Assembly: GCA_014706295.1 (NCBI GenBank)
Contig: JACSVZ010000022.1
Coordinates: forward strand, 9,938,830 to 10,002,829
Reading direction: 5' to 3'
DNA: 64,000 nt
From: Lycocorax pyrrhopterus obiensis
Taxonomy: Eukaryota; Chordata; Aves; Passeriformes; Paradisaeidae
The notes under the pieces are model-generated. The model ran no database searches. It saw only the letters and a list, made by a program, of their open reading frames with translations, and had not been told where the DNA came from. Shown in pieces: positions 24,401-34,536 of the stretch (position 1 is its first letter; each line of letters opens with the position of its first letter). Made by a program: the position numbers and the translations under genes.

Positions 24401-25662
24401 GGACATTCCCCCGCCTCCTTTGTTGCCCATGGCAGTGTCACACCACTCCCACAGGTAAGACTTTTCCCATTTCTGGTTGGAATTTCCCCTGTCGCAGATC
24501 CTTATGTGAGCTGCGAGCCCGGGACTGGTGGTTTGTATGAGAGGGAAGGTCTGATCCCCTGGACGTTATGGGTCACCCTGCAGTGAGCCCCACCGTGGGG
24601 CTTCTGACTCACCAGGCGTAGCGTGTCATCTTCTGGGAGGCTCTACCACCCAACAGTCCTCCTGCACCCAGAAGTCCTCCTGCTTCACTCAGAAGACCAT
24701 TGAGTCCAAGCAGACTTCCATTGCCTAGGAGACCTCCTTTTCCAAGCAGCCCTGTGCCAAGCAGACCTGTCTCTCCAAGAAGGCTGTTATTGCCCAGGAG
24801 GCCATTGCTGAGGAGACCATTGCCAAGGAGACCATTGCCAAGTCCTTCCCCACCAAGGATGCCTGTGCCAAGTCCTTCCCCACCAAGGATGCCTGTTCCA
24901 AGGCCTTCCCCACCAAGGATGCCGGTTGCAAGGCCTTCCCCACCAAGGATGCCTGTTCCAAGGCCTTTCCCACCAAGGATGCCTGTGCTGGGCAGCCCAT
25001 TGCTGCCAGGTAGTCCTCCTGCAATAGCCAGAACTCCGTTACTCTCCTGTCCTTCACCACCCAGAAACCCTCCTCTCCCAGCCCTCCCCCGTGCCAAGCA
25101 GACCTTCCTCACCTAGGAGGCCTGTGCCAAGGACCCCACCTCCGCTGGGTTCGTTTCCTGCACCAAGGAGACCTCCACTTTCTGCTCCACTTGGGCTTCC
25201 TTTTCCCAGGAGGCCAGTGCCAAGCAGCCCACCTCCGCCAAGAGCACCTATGCCAGGCAATCCACTTTTTCCGCCAATAAGACCAGTGCCAAGCAGACCT
25301 GCGCCAAGGGAGTCCCAGTTACTGATGGGAATTCCACTCTTGGGAGGATTTCATTGGCAGGAAAGGTTGGTTTGGCCACATTAGGGTGCACTGCTGGTGA
25401 GTTCTCACAGGGACCCCTGAGCATCCTTGAACAAAGCTGGGTTCTCCATGGAGATGGGCCTGCCAGGGGGCAGCTCCATGATGAGCAGAGGGACGTGCCA
25501 TGAGCCCAAAATGTCACAGGACTGTGCCATGACTCTGCCGTGGAAACACAGAAAATATCTGAACTCACCACCGCTGGGTTGTGCTGGGTTCAGCAGGTTA
25601 AGGAGGCCCTGGGAGGGGGGCAGGAGGCCCCCAAGAAAGATGACATGCCAGAAGGGTGGCAT
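21486..25662 (-). CDS. Gene A: PLUNC/BPI-fold protein with Gly-Leu decapeptide repeats; only the N-terminal BPI domain found
   Basis: Secreted BPI-fold protein, presumed lipid-binding. Coding exons in transcription order: 25662-25569 (ATG 25662-25660; the exon begins at 25677), 25298-25113, 25018-24613, 24179-24075, 23601-23455, 23143-23080, 22457-22397, 21763-21672, then 21575-21486 if read to the first in-frame stop (an alternative donor lies at 21532/21531). The joined frame is 415 codons including the stop. The signal peptide MPPFWHVIFLGGLLPPSQG closely matches that of gene B. Residues 32 to about 222 are Gly-Leu rich, with five GILGGEGLGT-type units. The BPI fold starts near residue 229 and keeps both disulphide cysteines (LKDCNN, LCPLVN). 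Exon lengths 147/64/61/92 match the family. I could not find exons for a C-terminal BPI domain, so it may be a single-domain, BPIFA-like product. Its place beside CDK5RAP1 corresponds to the BPIFA/BPIFB1 end of the human cluster. The 94-base intron inside the repeat is itself repeat-like. Confidence 0.72.
22873..22911. repeat. (TA)n microsatellite
   Basis: Runs of ATATATAT broken by a single TGTTG, inside an intron of gene A and directly next to a CR1 tail. Confidence 0.85.
22912..23000 (+). mobile_element. CR1 LINE 3' tail fragment
   Basis: Contains TTGGAACTAACTAACCTTTG, GAGGTCCTTTCCAATCC and TTCTGTGATTCTGTG, then (TG)n. It is the last ~80 bases of a CR1 element, antisense to gene A, inside an intron. 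It ends about 80 bases from the exon at 23080. Confidence 0.85.
23753..23895 (-). mobile_element. CR1 LINE 3' fragment, reverse orientation
   Basis: Begins with the reverse complement of the CR1 tail (ATCACAGAACCATAGAATTG, TTCAGGTTGGAAAAGACCTC) and runs into CR1 3' sequence (CACCATGTTCACTAAACCAC). It lies in the gene A intron between the exons at 23601 and 24075. Confidence 0.9.
24839..24990 (-). repeat. 30-bp coding tandem repeat (decapeptide GILGGEGLGT) in gene A
   Basis: Five near-identical 30-base units (CCTTCCCCACCAAGGATGCC core on the + strand) encode GILGGEGLGT with slight changes (LAT, LGN). More degenerate GLLGNG/GLLSNG units extend to about 24640. The low divergence between units suggests recent expansion and possible length polymorphism. 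Confidence 0.9.
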
Positions 25663-27360
25663 CTCCTGACACAGCACCTGTGGAAAGACCCACATCAGCC
25701 CGAGCACCAGTTCCACATTGGTATCAGCAGCCTGAACGCTGGTCCAGCTCTCCATCCTTCATGTGCACTGCCCTGGGGTGGTGAGGAGATTCTTCCTGGA
25801 CACGCAGCCTCCAGACACCATCCTCCCCATCCCAGGAGGTCAGCCCAGACCTGCAGCACCCTTTTCCCACTTCTGGGAAGCAGAAGAGGGAGCAGCTGAA
25901 GCCCAGTGCCACACTGCTCCAGAGCCATCGATGTCTTCATGCCTGACTGGGCTCCCTCACTGCAGACCTGGGTGCCTGACACTGCAGGGAAGTGAAAATG
26001 CCATTTTAAGAGAGGAAGAGGGATGGAGATGAGGCAGGAGGACCTTGTACTGAGAGAGACGGATGGCTTCCAACCAGTCTGAAATGGCCCTGAAAGAGGA
26101 ACGCTCACAGGGGCACAGGCGAATAAAAAATGACGAGTGTCACCGTCATGTCCTTCTGCCTGCTGTGAAGAGCACCCTGTGTTATTAAAGCTCAAAGCAC
26201 AGTCAGAATCAGACTCACTTTCCCGTGGGCAGGTTGTTTGTTTTTCTCATCTTGTTCCACTCAAGCTGTGAAAAGAGTCTGTTTTCCCTCTGTTTGATCT
26301 GCCCCCAGCCAAAAGAAAGTACCTTCAAGGACCTTCTGTTCCTGCCCGAGCTGGGCTTCTCGGGGTGACAACGCAGGCTGGGGAGTGTTTGTTTATGCAC
26401 GGAAAGGTGTTTGCAAAGAAATGAGAAAATGGTCTCTCTGCAGCACTGCCAGGGGTCCCAGCTCTAGGAGCACTTTCCTGGACAGTCTGTGTCCTGGACA
26501 CACACCTCAGCTTGTCCCTCCTGAGAAAAACAATGTACAGGGTGCAGATTGCAGAGGTTCAGCACTGAGAAATAACATTATTTAGGTCAGAGTGAACAAC
26601 TTCTTTATCTCTTCCAGATACTTTAAAAAAATCCCTCTATGACAGTTCTCGGCACAATTAAATTAGACTTTAATTCACTCGACTGTCTTTTACATTTTCC
26701 CTTTGATCAGCACGTAATGATGCACAGCTCCTGTAGCTGCGATTATTGAACAGGGGAGAAGGAGAGAGGCTCGAGCAGCTTCTATTGAAAATCGTGTCAA
26801 ATAAAATCAGTGGGATTTGTTGGAGGGGCTCTGAAAGACGTGTGCAGCATTGCAAAAGGGTACCAAAATGGATGTCAGGGCTCTTAGAAGAGCTCTTAGA
26901 GAGAATACGTGACCAAGCAGGCACCTATCTCTGCAGTTATTAACAATATCTACGAGGGTGCTGCTCCTCGGTCACACACATTTCAGTGAGCCGAGCATCT
27001 TGCACATGCAAAAGGCATGTCTGGCTTTGCAGATAAACACTTATTTTACACTAACTGAGATGAGGCCTGGAGAGCTGAAAATTGCTCTGAATTCTGGTCA
27101 CCAATATCACAAAAAAACTCCCCGTCCTTTCTGCCAGCTTAGTCATTATCACAAACTTAACAACAACAGGAATAAACGTGGAATTTAACAAGCAAGAGCT
27201 CTGCTAGCTTTAAAAATTAATTTTCATAAATGATTAAATGCAGCTACAGAAATCAAAGGAAAGCATCATTAAAATTCCTGCTTTTCAAACTGAGTTACAC
27301 TGTGCTGTAGGTCGCCTGATGGAGCCGGCACGGTGGCCACGGTCCTTCAGTGCCACTTAC

Positions 27361-27425
27361 CTGGACTCTTTGATGTCGAGGTGGAGCTGCCCATGGTCAC
27401 GGCTGCTGGCAGCTGCTTTTATATA
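27361..27425 (-). promoter_or_regulatory. TATA-box promoter and first (5' UTR) exon of gene A
   Basis: Minus strand: TATATAAAAG at 27425-27416, followed about 30 bases later by a short exon ending at a GTAAGT donor (exon low edge 27361). An acceptor (TTTCCACAG) at 25678 joins it to the ATG/signal exon. An ATG at 27394-27392 close to the predicted start of transcription is out of frame with the protein. The TATA, short UTR exon, long first intron and signal exon are the same arrangement as in gene B. Confidence 0.7.
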
Positions 27426-29009
27426 CCCGAGCTGCAGGAATGAGGAAAGCCAAGGAAAGGATGGAGCAGGGACAGGTCCCTTTCGTAGGCTGTGAAATGT
27501 GACCCCTGCACCAGCCTGACCCTGACCACCACGCGTTGCAGGGCTGGGCTGTGGCCAGCAGCACCCAGCCAGCCCAGCAGCTCACCCCTCACCCTGGCTG
27601 TGGTGCCCACCAGCTCTGGGGAGAGTCCCAGGGTTGGTGCAGGACAGCTCTGCACCATCTCATATGGAGCAGAATGAGTCCAAGGACAGTGAGAGGTGAG
27701 CAATTACCTCCCAATGAGTTAATTACATACTGAAACATCACAAATTGCAAAGCAAATGAAAGAGTGTGTGGGTTTGTGGCACACCGTCTGCTCTGAGAAA
27801 ACTGCCTGTGCCCCAGAGGCAAGCAGGGGCTGGCCATGCATCCAAGAAAGATCTCCACAGTTTAAAGGAGGCTTGAGAGACAACAGATAAAAGAAAACAG
27901 AGAAATAAATACAGAGGGGAAAGGAAAAGGAACATCAAAGATGACAGAAAAATCTGATTCTGATGTTCCAGGTGCATTTCAGGGTGGATCTGGACTGGAC
28001 CAGGGCAGGACAGACTCACAAGCAGTGATGTAGCTGTCCCAGCTACTCTCTCTCACCTCAGGAGCAACGTGTGGCTTTAAAGCCTTAAATTAGCAGAAGT
28101 TTCATGTGGTTCATGCAGAGTTCAGGGGCACTGCTGGGTGATTTCTCCCCCGGGTCCCCAAGTGCTCCCAGGACAAAGCCCCAGTAAAGCCCAGGGCAGG
28201 TGATGGTGTGATGGGTGCTCAACATGAACAAGATACCCCACAGCTTTGGGTCCAGGCCCTGAAGAGTCTGACATGTTTGGGTCTGACACAGCATTTGCTG
28301 GCAGAGCTCTGCACCCCCTGAGCTGGGGGTGGACAAAAGGGACTGCAGCCTTCCCACCTGGGCTCTGTCCTGAGCCCAGGGGTTTTGCTGGAGCTGGCCA
28401 TCCCCACAGGCTTGAACACCTGCTGTGGCTGCAGAGAGGGCTGGACTCCACTGAACCTGAGCACAAGAATGTAAAGTACACCCACGCCCTTCCGAGCACC
28501 CACAAAAGAGTCCAAAACACAATGTTCCATGGAAAAAACATGTGTTCCTTCTGCTCAAGCAATGCAGGCAGGATGCAACATTTACAGGGATAAGACCAAG
28601 CTGCTGTTGTGCCGTGTTGGGTATGGAGAGACACTCAGTGGCACCCTCGGGCAGGTGAAGTCCATGTTCAGCAGCCCGGGGAGGGGAGCCCCCTCTCCCA
28701 GCACACCTGTGGGACACAAGCCAGCCCAGCACAATGCCACAGGGGGGGGTCACTGCTGAACTTCTCCCCAGGTCTCAGTCTCAAACTCCATCCCCTCTAT
28801 GTGCAGCCCCTGTCTCCTCAAGGAGGTGTCTTGTGGTCAAACAAAGAGGTCAGGGCTGGAGTGGCTCCTCCAGCCCCTGGCCAGGCTGCAGCACCATGCA
28901 GGTCCCATCTATGGGGAAACTGCACTGTGGCCAGGGGAAGCTGCAGAAGGAATTTCTGCATGGGTTGTGCCTTCATACACACGATATTCAGAAGGCAGAG
29001 GGACATCAC

Positions 29010-31518
29010 CTGGCTGGATCACCATCACCATCACCTCTGCTGTAGCTGTGAGCTGGATCACACCTGTATTGTTCTTTAGGGTCACCACAGGTGCTTCCGG
29101 GACTGCAATTTCCACCAGCAATTCATGTGGCTCACGGTATGCCTGGAGAACCTGCCAACATCCAAAAATGGAAAGTTTCTGCTGGTGGGAGCACAAAGAG
29201 TGACCAGGAACTGCAGAGCACATTGCCCACTGATGCAGGAATTGCACAGTGCTGCCCTCCAGGAGAGGTCTGATCCTGAATTCCTGCAACCCAGCACAGC
29301 TCTATCTCACCTGAGGAAGTCCACTCAGAGGCCCAGTGGGAGGAGCTGGTGTCCACCGTGGGTGGCAGGGGTGGCATGGGGGCCCATGGGGGTTTGGGGA
29401 CAGTCTCTGGCTTTCCTAGTGTGTAGTCCACCAGGCCTCTGGCCACACACCCGATGACAGCCTGGAGTCACAGGGGAAGGAAACACAAGTCAAAATGTTT
29501 GCAATATTTGCCTTTACGGTCAACTTCATGTTCCCACACTGTGAAATGGCTGCATGCACGGCCTCGCCAAGTCAGGCCCCATGACACTTCCTTCTCCAAA
29601 GGATCGTGAAACCTAAAACCTGCTGTGCTCTCCCATGACAGAGGTGAGAGCAAGGCACGAAGCCAGGATTTCTGCCAGCTTCCACAGCCCCCTGCCCAGG
29701 TGTACATGGCTGAAGGAGACCTTGCTGAACCCAAGGGAAATATCCCAAGCCCTGTGCACAGATGGAAGGAGAAGATGCAGGACTCAGGTTCAAGTCCACC
29801 TCAAGGAACTGGCCAGTTACCTGGGGAAGGCTGGACCTGATGTACTGGATGCTGCCCAGCAAATCCAGGGTCACCAGTGCTGGGGGAAGAGGGAGGGAGT
29901 CAGCGATTCCTTGTTGGATTCAGGTGCAAATTCCCGCCTCCCCTGCCTGGAGCTCCTTTTCATCCAGAAGAGCCTGGCTTTCAGATGGGCCCTGGGCAGG
30001 GAGCTGCTGGGGACCCCTGCTCCTGGCACTGGGCAGATCTGGGCCCAGGGTGGAGCAGAGGAGGGAAGGGTGTCCCTCAGCTGGAGTGGGTGACACATGG
30101 CACAAGGCAGGACAAGGTGTGGGACCCACCGTGTGCTCCCAGCTGGTCACTGACTAATCCCAGGGAATGTCAAGCACTGGGCAGAGCTGCAGGAGTTGGG
30201 GAGGGCCAGTGATAATCCACATTCAGAGCCAGAGAAGGACACACAGCCCCGCTTGGCTCTGCCAGGCTTTCCCTGGGTATGTGAGCACTGGGCACCTGGA
30301 ATGGCAGCCCTGCTGGTGACTCCACCAGCTCTGGGTCTGACCCTGGCCCTTCCTCAGAGAAGCTGGGGTTGAGTCTGGGACCCAGGAGCCCGTGGGGGAT
30401 GGCTAGAAAGGCCCTGAGGCCTTCAGGAGGAGGAGAGATTCCATTAGTCTGTAGCACAGTCCAGGGCCTCATTAGAAACTCTCAGCACTTGGGTGGACCT
30501 CGCGTTGGGAAGGAGGGAGAAGCTTCTCCCAAGCTGATGGAGACATGGAATGTGTCCCCCACAAATCCCAAGCCACTGGATGGGTGGATGCAGCAGCCCT
30601 GGGACAGTGGCTGTGCTCCTGCTCCAGGCACCAGTGACACCACAGGGAGCTGCACCACAACTTTTCAGACTCATTGTTATTTCCCGGAACGTTTTATTTT
30701 TCCGACTTACCAGATTAGGAAGAAGTCTGTTCAGGACACTTGCCAATAAATTATCCACAATTGGGAGCAGGCTGTGGAAAAATAAAGGAGCACCATGAAA
30801 ACAACCTGCTGCAAAGTAAATGGGTCTTGTTAAACAATTCCCTGTGAATAGCGTGGAGCACAGACCTCCCGGAGCAAGGCAATTGCAGCAGCAGAGTGAA
30901 TCGTTTCTGCTTGGATTTTGCATGAGATAACTGTAATTTGCATCCCAAAATAGCCAATGGGAAATTTATTGCTGCCTTTTATCTACTAGTGTATAGTCTC
31001 CTTAAATGAGCAGAGAAAATCTCAGCCTGAGTGGTTCCTACACTACGTGCTCACCTCTCAGAAGACCCCACGCCATGTCCATTAAAGTGACCCCTGAACG
31101 TGGCACACAGGGCAGAATTGTGCCCTGGGACCTCTGGGACAGCACATCACTCACTGTGGCTGTGTGAGGGGTGCACAGAGACCAGCACCACCGGCCCTGT
31201 GGCATGGCTGGTGAGTGGCTGTCACCTGCAGGGACGGTGGGATGGAGAGGTGTAACGGGGAAATGCCCTCACACATTTGCCATTCGCAGGGTGTGGGCTG
31301 GGGCTGGCAGAGCTTGATGACGAGGTGGCTCATGCCAGCAGGGGAGGACACCTGCATCACTCACCCTCTCAGGAGTCTGATTTTAATGCCACCAAACAGC
31401 CGCAGCCCCAGCCCCAGCCCCAGCCACCTCTTGCCATTGAGGGCCACTCGAGTGTAGGGGTTGAGGTAAGAACCAGTGCCAGGCACGAACACCCTGCATC
31501 AGCTCCACGATCCTCAGC
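29010..31518 (-). pseudogene. BPIFB4: BPIFB4-like pseudogene
   Basis: Minus-strand exon remnants in family order: 31518-31365 (LRIVEL, then YLNPYTRVALNG, then LFGGIKIRLLRG), 30771-30711 (LLPIVDNLLASVLNRLLPNL), 30186-30130 (LCPVLD, then LVSDQLGAH), 29879-29788 ([17 protein letters not shown]), 29461-29311 (LVDYTLGKPETVPKP) and 29142-29010 (TGVIQLTATAEVMV). These recall human BPIFB4 (YTRVAINGK, GGIKVKLLRG, SVQYTFSSLPLVTG, LIDYPLG, VKVLATAEVMV). Visible lesions: a frame change after LRIVEL; replacement of the cysteine-bearing segment by a short (GGCTGG)n-coded run; a 57-base exon where relatives have 61, with a frameshift and in-frame TAG; and a CT instead of GT donor after the otherwise perfect 92-base exon. 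Signal, Gly-Leu and C-terminal exons were not found. Confidence 0.8.
31404..31430. repeat. (CAGCCC)n hexamer run inside the BPIFB4-like remnant
   Basis: Four CAGCCC-type units on the + strand, exactly where the exon encoding the conserved cysteine segment should separate YTRVALNGK from LFGGIKIRLL. It looks like the scar of an internal deletion. Confidence 0.7.
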
Positions 31519-31847
31519 CTCCAGAGGCAGCAAGAGGGACATCACAAGTGACAGCTCTACGCCCGGCTGGGCTCCACCGCTAACACACAGCCATGCTCAG
31601 GGGGTGGGGGAGTCAGAGGCCAGTTAGACCAGAAATGATAAAAGACACCAAGTTTTCTCAGTTATTTTCCTGTTTAAGTTACTTTCCAGTTTTAACAGGA
31701 GGTCGGTTCTTTTGCCCTGTTATTCCTTCTGCTTCTGCTGGGCTTCCAGCGGAGCCAGGCGGGTGGGCAGCAGTCGGAGCGGTGGCTCGGCAGCCGCGGC
31801 CAGCGCGCAGCTCCTGCACCCTCTATGGGCAAAGGCACCTGCGCTGC

Positions 31848-31887
31848 CGCCTGCCCTGCCCTGCCCTGCCCTGCCCTGCCCTGCCCG
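31848..31887. repeat. (CCTGC)n pentamer repeat
   Basis: About seven tandem CCTGC units within a locally G+C-rich block (31740-31930). No gene or splice structure was recognised around it. Confidence 0.85.
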
Positions 31888-31929
31888 TCCCCGGCCGGCT
31901 CAGGAGCCTCCTCTGCCCCGCAAACCTGC

Positions 31930-34290
31930 ACGACTTCCAGGCGGCCGTCAGATCCCACACGGAGCTTTCTTTTTTTAAGAGCCTGGCCAGCTGAAATTTT
32001 AATTGCATTAACAAAACTACTCCAGGCTCAGTTTGGAGGGGGAGGTTTGCTCGTAAGCATCATGCTCTTCCCCTTCCATATGCAATCGCTCTCCCTTCCC
32101 TGGCTGATTATGGGTGCTGGTATGAGGGTGTCAATCCCAAAGGACCCCCGCTGGCTCCTGTCTTCCAGCGTGGCACTGGTGACTCACCATCATCACTCAA
32201 AACTCCTTCACTGAGCCTGAGGACGGCGTCTCTTGCCTGGCTCCGTGCTGGGATCAGCAGGATGCACAGGAGGGCAATGCAATGGTGGCATCGTGTCTGC
32301 TGCTGGACCGGGAGAGCTGTGGGTGCTGGCAGGACCTGGGGAAGGACAACAGGGAGAGTGGAGATAGGCTGGGCTCAGATCAAGGGGTGTCAGGTATTTC
32401 GAGCCAGGTGAAATTTTTCAGTGAATAGAAAACATGAGCTTTAGGAGAACGGAAACCGGTCACGAGTTAGAGCCACACTGGGCCAGTGGATCTGGGAACA
32501 CACAGTGGGGAGAGGGGGAGTCCATACGTCCATCCACAGGGAGGTTTCCAGCCAGCTCCTGCCCACCCCAGCCCCGGTTTGCTTATTCCTGTTTATGGTC
32601 ACCCCCTAAATCCTTTCCATCCCTGGGCACCGTGACACCATTCATACACTATGAAATGATTCCTTGTAACCTACAGCCCAACCTGAGCCCCCCTCACCCT
32701 GAGGTGAGTTGTGCAATTTAAGGTTGAAATTATATCAGTGACTCACATTGGCCTTTCTTATTAAAATGGCCCATTTTAACCTTATAAAGATAAAAATAAC
32801 CAGAACCTCAAAAGGATACCACTACACAAAACCTCCTGAAATTTTCATGTTAAATGAATGGATTTTCAGAAAAGGGTTTTCATTTTGCTATAGCAACCTT
32901 CTTTTCTGATTTTTCAGACTAGTTACTAAATATAAACTAGAATTACTCACCTGCATTCCTACTATTGTTGGGTTTATTCCCACGGTTTTTCTTGGCTCAC
33001 CAGAGTATATCATAAAGTTTGGGGGTAAAACAGGGGCTCTGTCCCCCCCAAGCTCACAGCACCTTGTGCCACTATTTGGAATCTTTTTCTTTACCTGACC
33101 TTATCCTGAATTTCAAGCCTGGCTTTGCTCAGCTCCTGGTCAAGGTGAGACCTTATGCTGCTTCGTGGGCATCTCTGCTTTAACCCACACAGCAGATCCG
33201 TATACAGTGATGGTGCTGCAGGAAAAGTGGAAAGGTGCCTAAATTTTCAAAGCTGGCTGATGGATTGAGGCTGTAAAGCACCATTTGTGAGTTTCATATA
33301 TTCCATTATAAATAAGGACTTCTAGACCAGGGAAAAGCATTGAGAAACAGGTTACTGGACAGCCAGTATCAGGTAGCACTGTTACCCAAGAACCCAGGGA
33401 TGAAGGGAAGAAAAAGGTGCCCGAGACTGTGGCTGCGCTGACCTGAAAGAGCGGTGCTGGGAAATCAGCTTCTTCCACAGAAATGCCTGCTGGCACTTGC
33501 ACGTGGGCTGGCACACGCAGATTACCATATCAGGGGGAATTTCTTAAATTTCCAGCAAGTGCATGGGGAGGCTTTGGAAAAGTGCCAGGAGATTTTTGTC
33601 TCCTTTAGTGCTCGAGGAACCTCGAGAAGTGGTTCCTGAGGATTGTCCCACCCATCCTGCAGCTGCCAGCTCCTTCCCAGCAGATGGTGTTTCCTTCCTG
33701 TGCTGGGACACCCCCACGGCCACTCCTGGCCATAAGGGTGCTTTTGTTCTGGTGCCCTCAACACTTAATACCTTTGTGAGATCAAATGTGCTTTTCTTGA
33801 TAACCTGGTGCGTCTTACACAACAAGGGGATAATACACACCTAAATAAATCCCTATGGAGTGTGTGCTCAGGTTATCTGTGCCTGGCTCTGGACAGAGCC
33901 TTGCACAACCAGCACCAGCAGGCTCCATGTGGGACGTGCTGCCAGCAGGAGCTGCTCCAAAGGGCTCCAAAGGAGAGGGAGATATCAGCAAGAGCTGTGG
34001 CAGTACTGCACTGCAAGCTCCCCTCTGCCCCCCGTCAGTCAGGTACAAGAGAGGGTTCCAGCAGGGCACCCACGTGCACCCAACCCAGTGCCCCTGTGAG
34101 AGGCTGTTCCACATCTGATGCCACAGACTGAGCTTCAAAAATGCTCTCTTAAGGTACCAGTTCGTCCTCTGAAGGCACGGCCTCCCCACCCATCCGTGTG
34201 CCATGTGGCAGAGGGGCAAACAGATGTGGGGAGCCAGAAACACATCTAAATAAATATTCAGAGAGGGAAATACTGACAGTGACAGTGAAA
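31930..34290. other. No gene recognised between gene B and the BPIFB4-like remnant
   Basis: This is where the promoter, signal exon and Gly-Leu exon of the BPIFB4-like copy would be expected. I see no signal-peptide exon and no TATA-plus-donor arrangement here. Sequence is mixed, with an A/T-rich stretch at 32730-33010. Confidence 0.5.
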
Positions 34291-34293
34291 GAT

Positions 34294-34299
34294 TTTATT
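34294..34299 (-). terminator. Poly(A) signal of gene B
   Basis: AATAAA on the minus strand about 240 bases past the gene B stop codon (34539-34537), the first canonical signal in the 3' UTR. Confidence 0.8.
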
Positions 34300-34536
34300 G
34301 AAAGAGCAATACAAGAGCAACCTTTACGCCTAAGAGCTCTGCTTCCTGGCTATGGATGTTATAAGTGGCCACAGGAACCCCCAAACATCCACCAGCCAAG
34401 CAGTTTTCCCACCCTGATGCTGGCCGAAGGCTGTTGCCTGTCCTGCTCAGGCCACAGCCACAGCACGGGGCAGGGCTTGAAAGAAAGGAAGAGGGAGAGA
34501 GTGGAGCAGAGCAGGGCTTGGGGTGCATGTGCTGCC

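Noticed and set aside
24700..25116. 138-codon plus-strand Pro/Arg/Ser-rich ORF
   Set aside because: Antisense shadow of the gene A Gly-Leu repeat.
31371..31461. Plus-strand exon-like segment (acceptor CTCTCAG, donor GAG|GTAAGA, encoding a Pro-Gln repeat)
   Set aside because: The reverse strand reads YLNPYTRVALNG and LFGGIKIRLL in family order, so this is the antisense of a BPIFB4-like exon; the apparent splice sites are chance.
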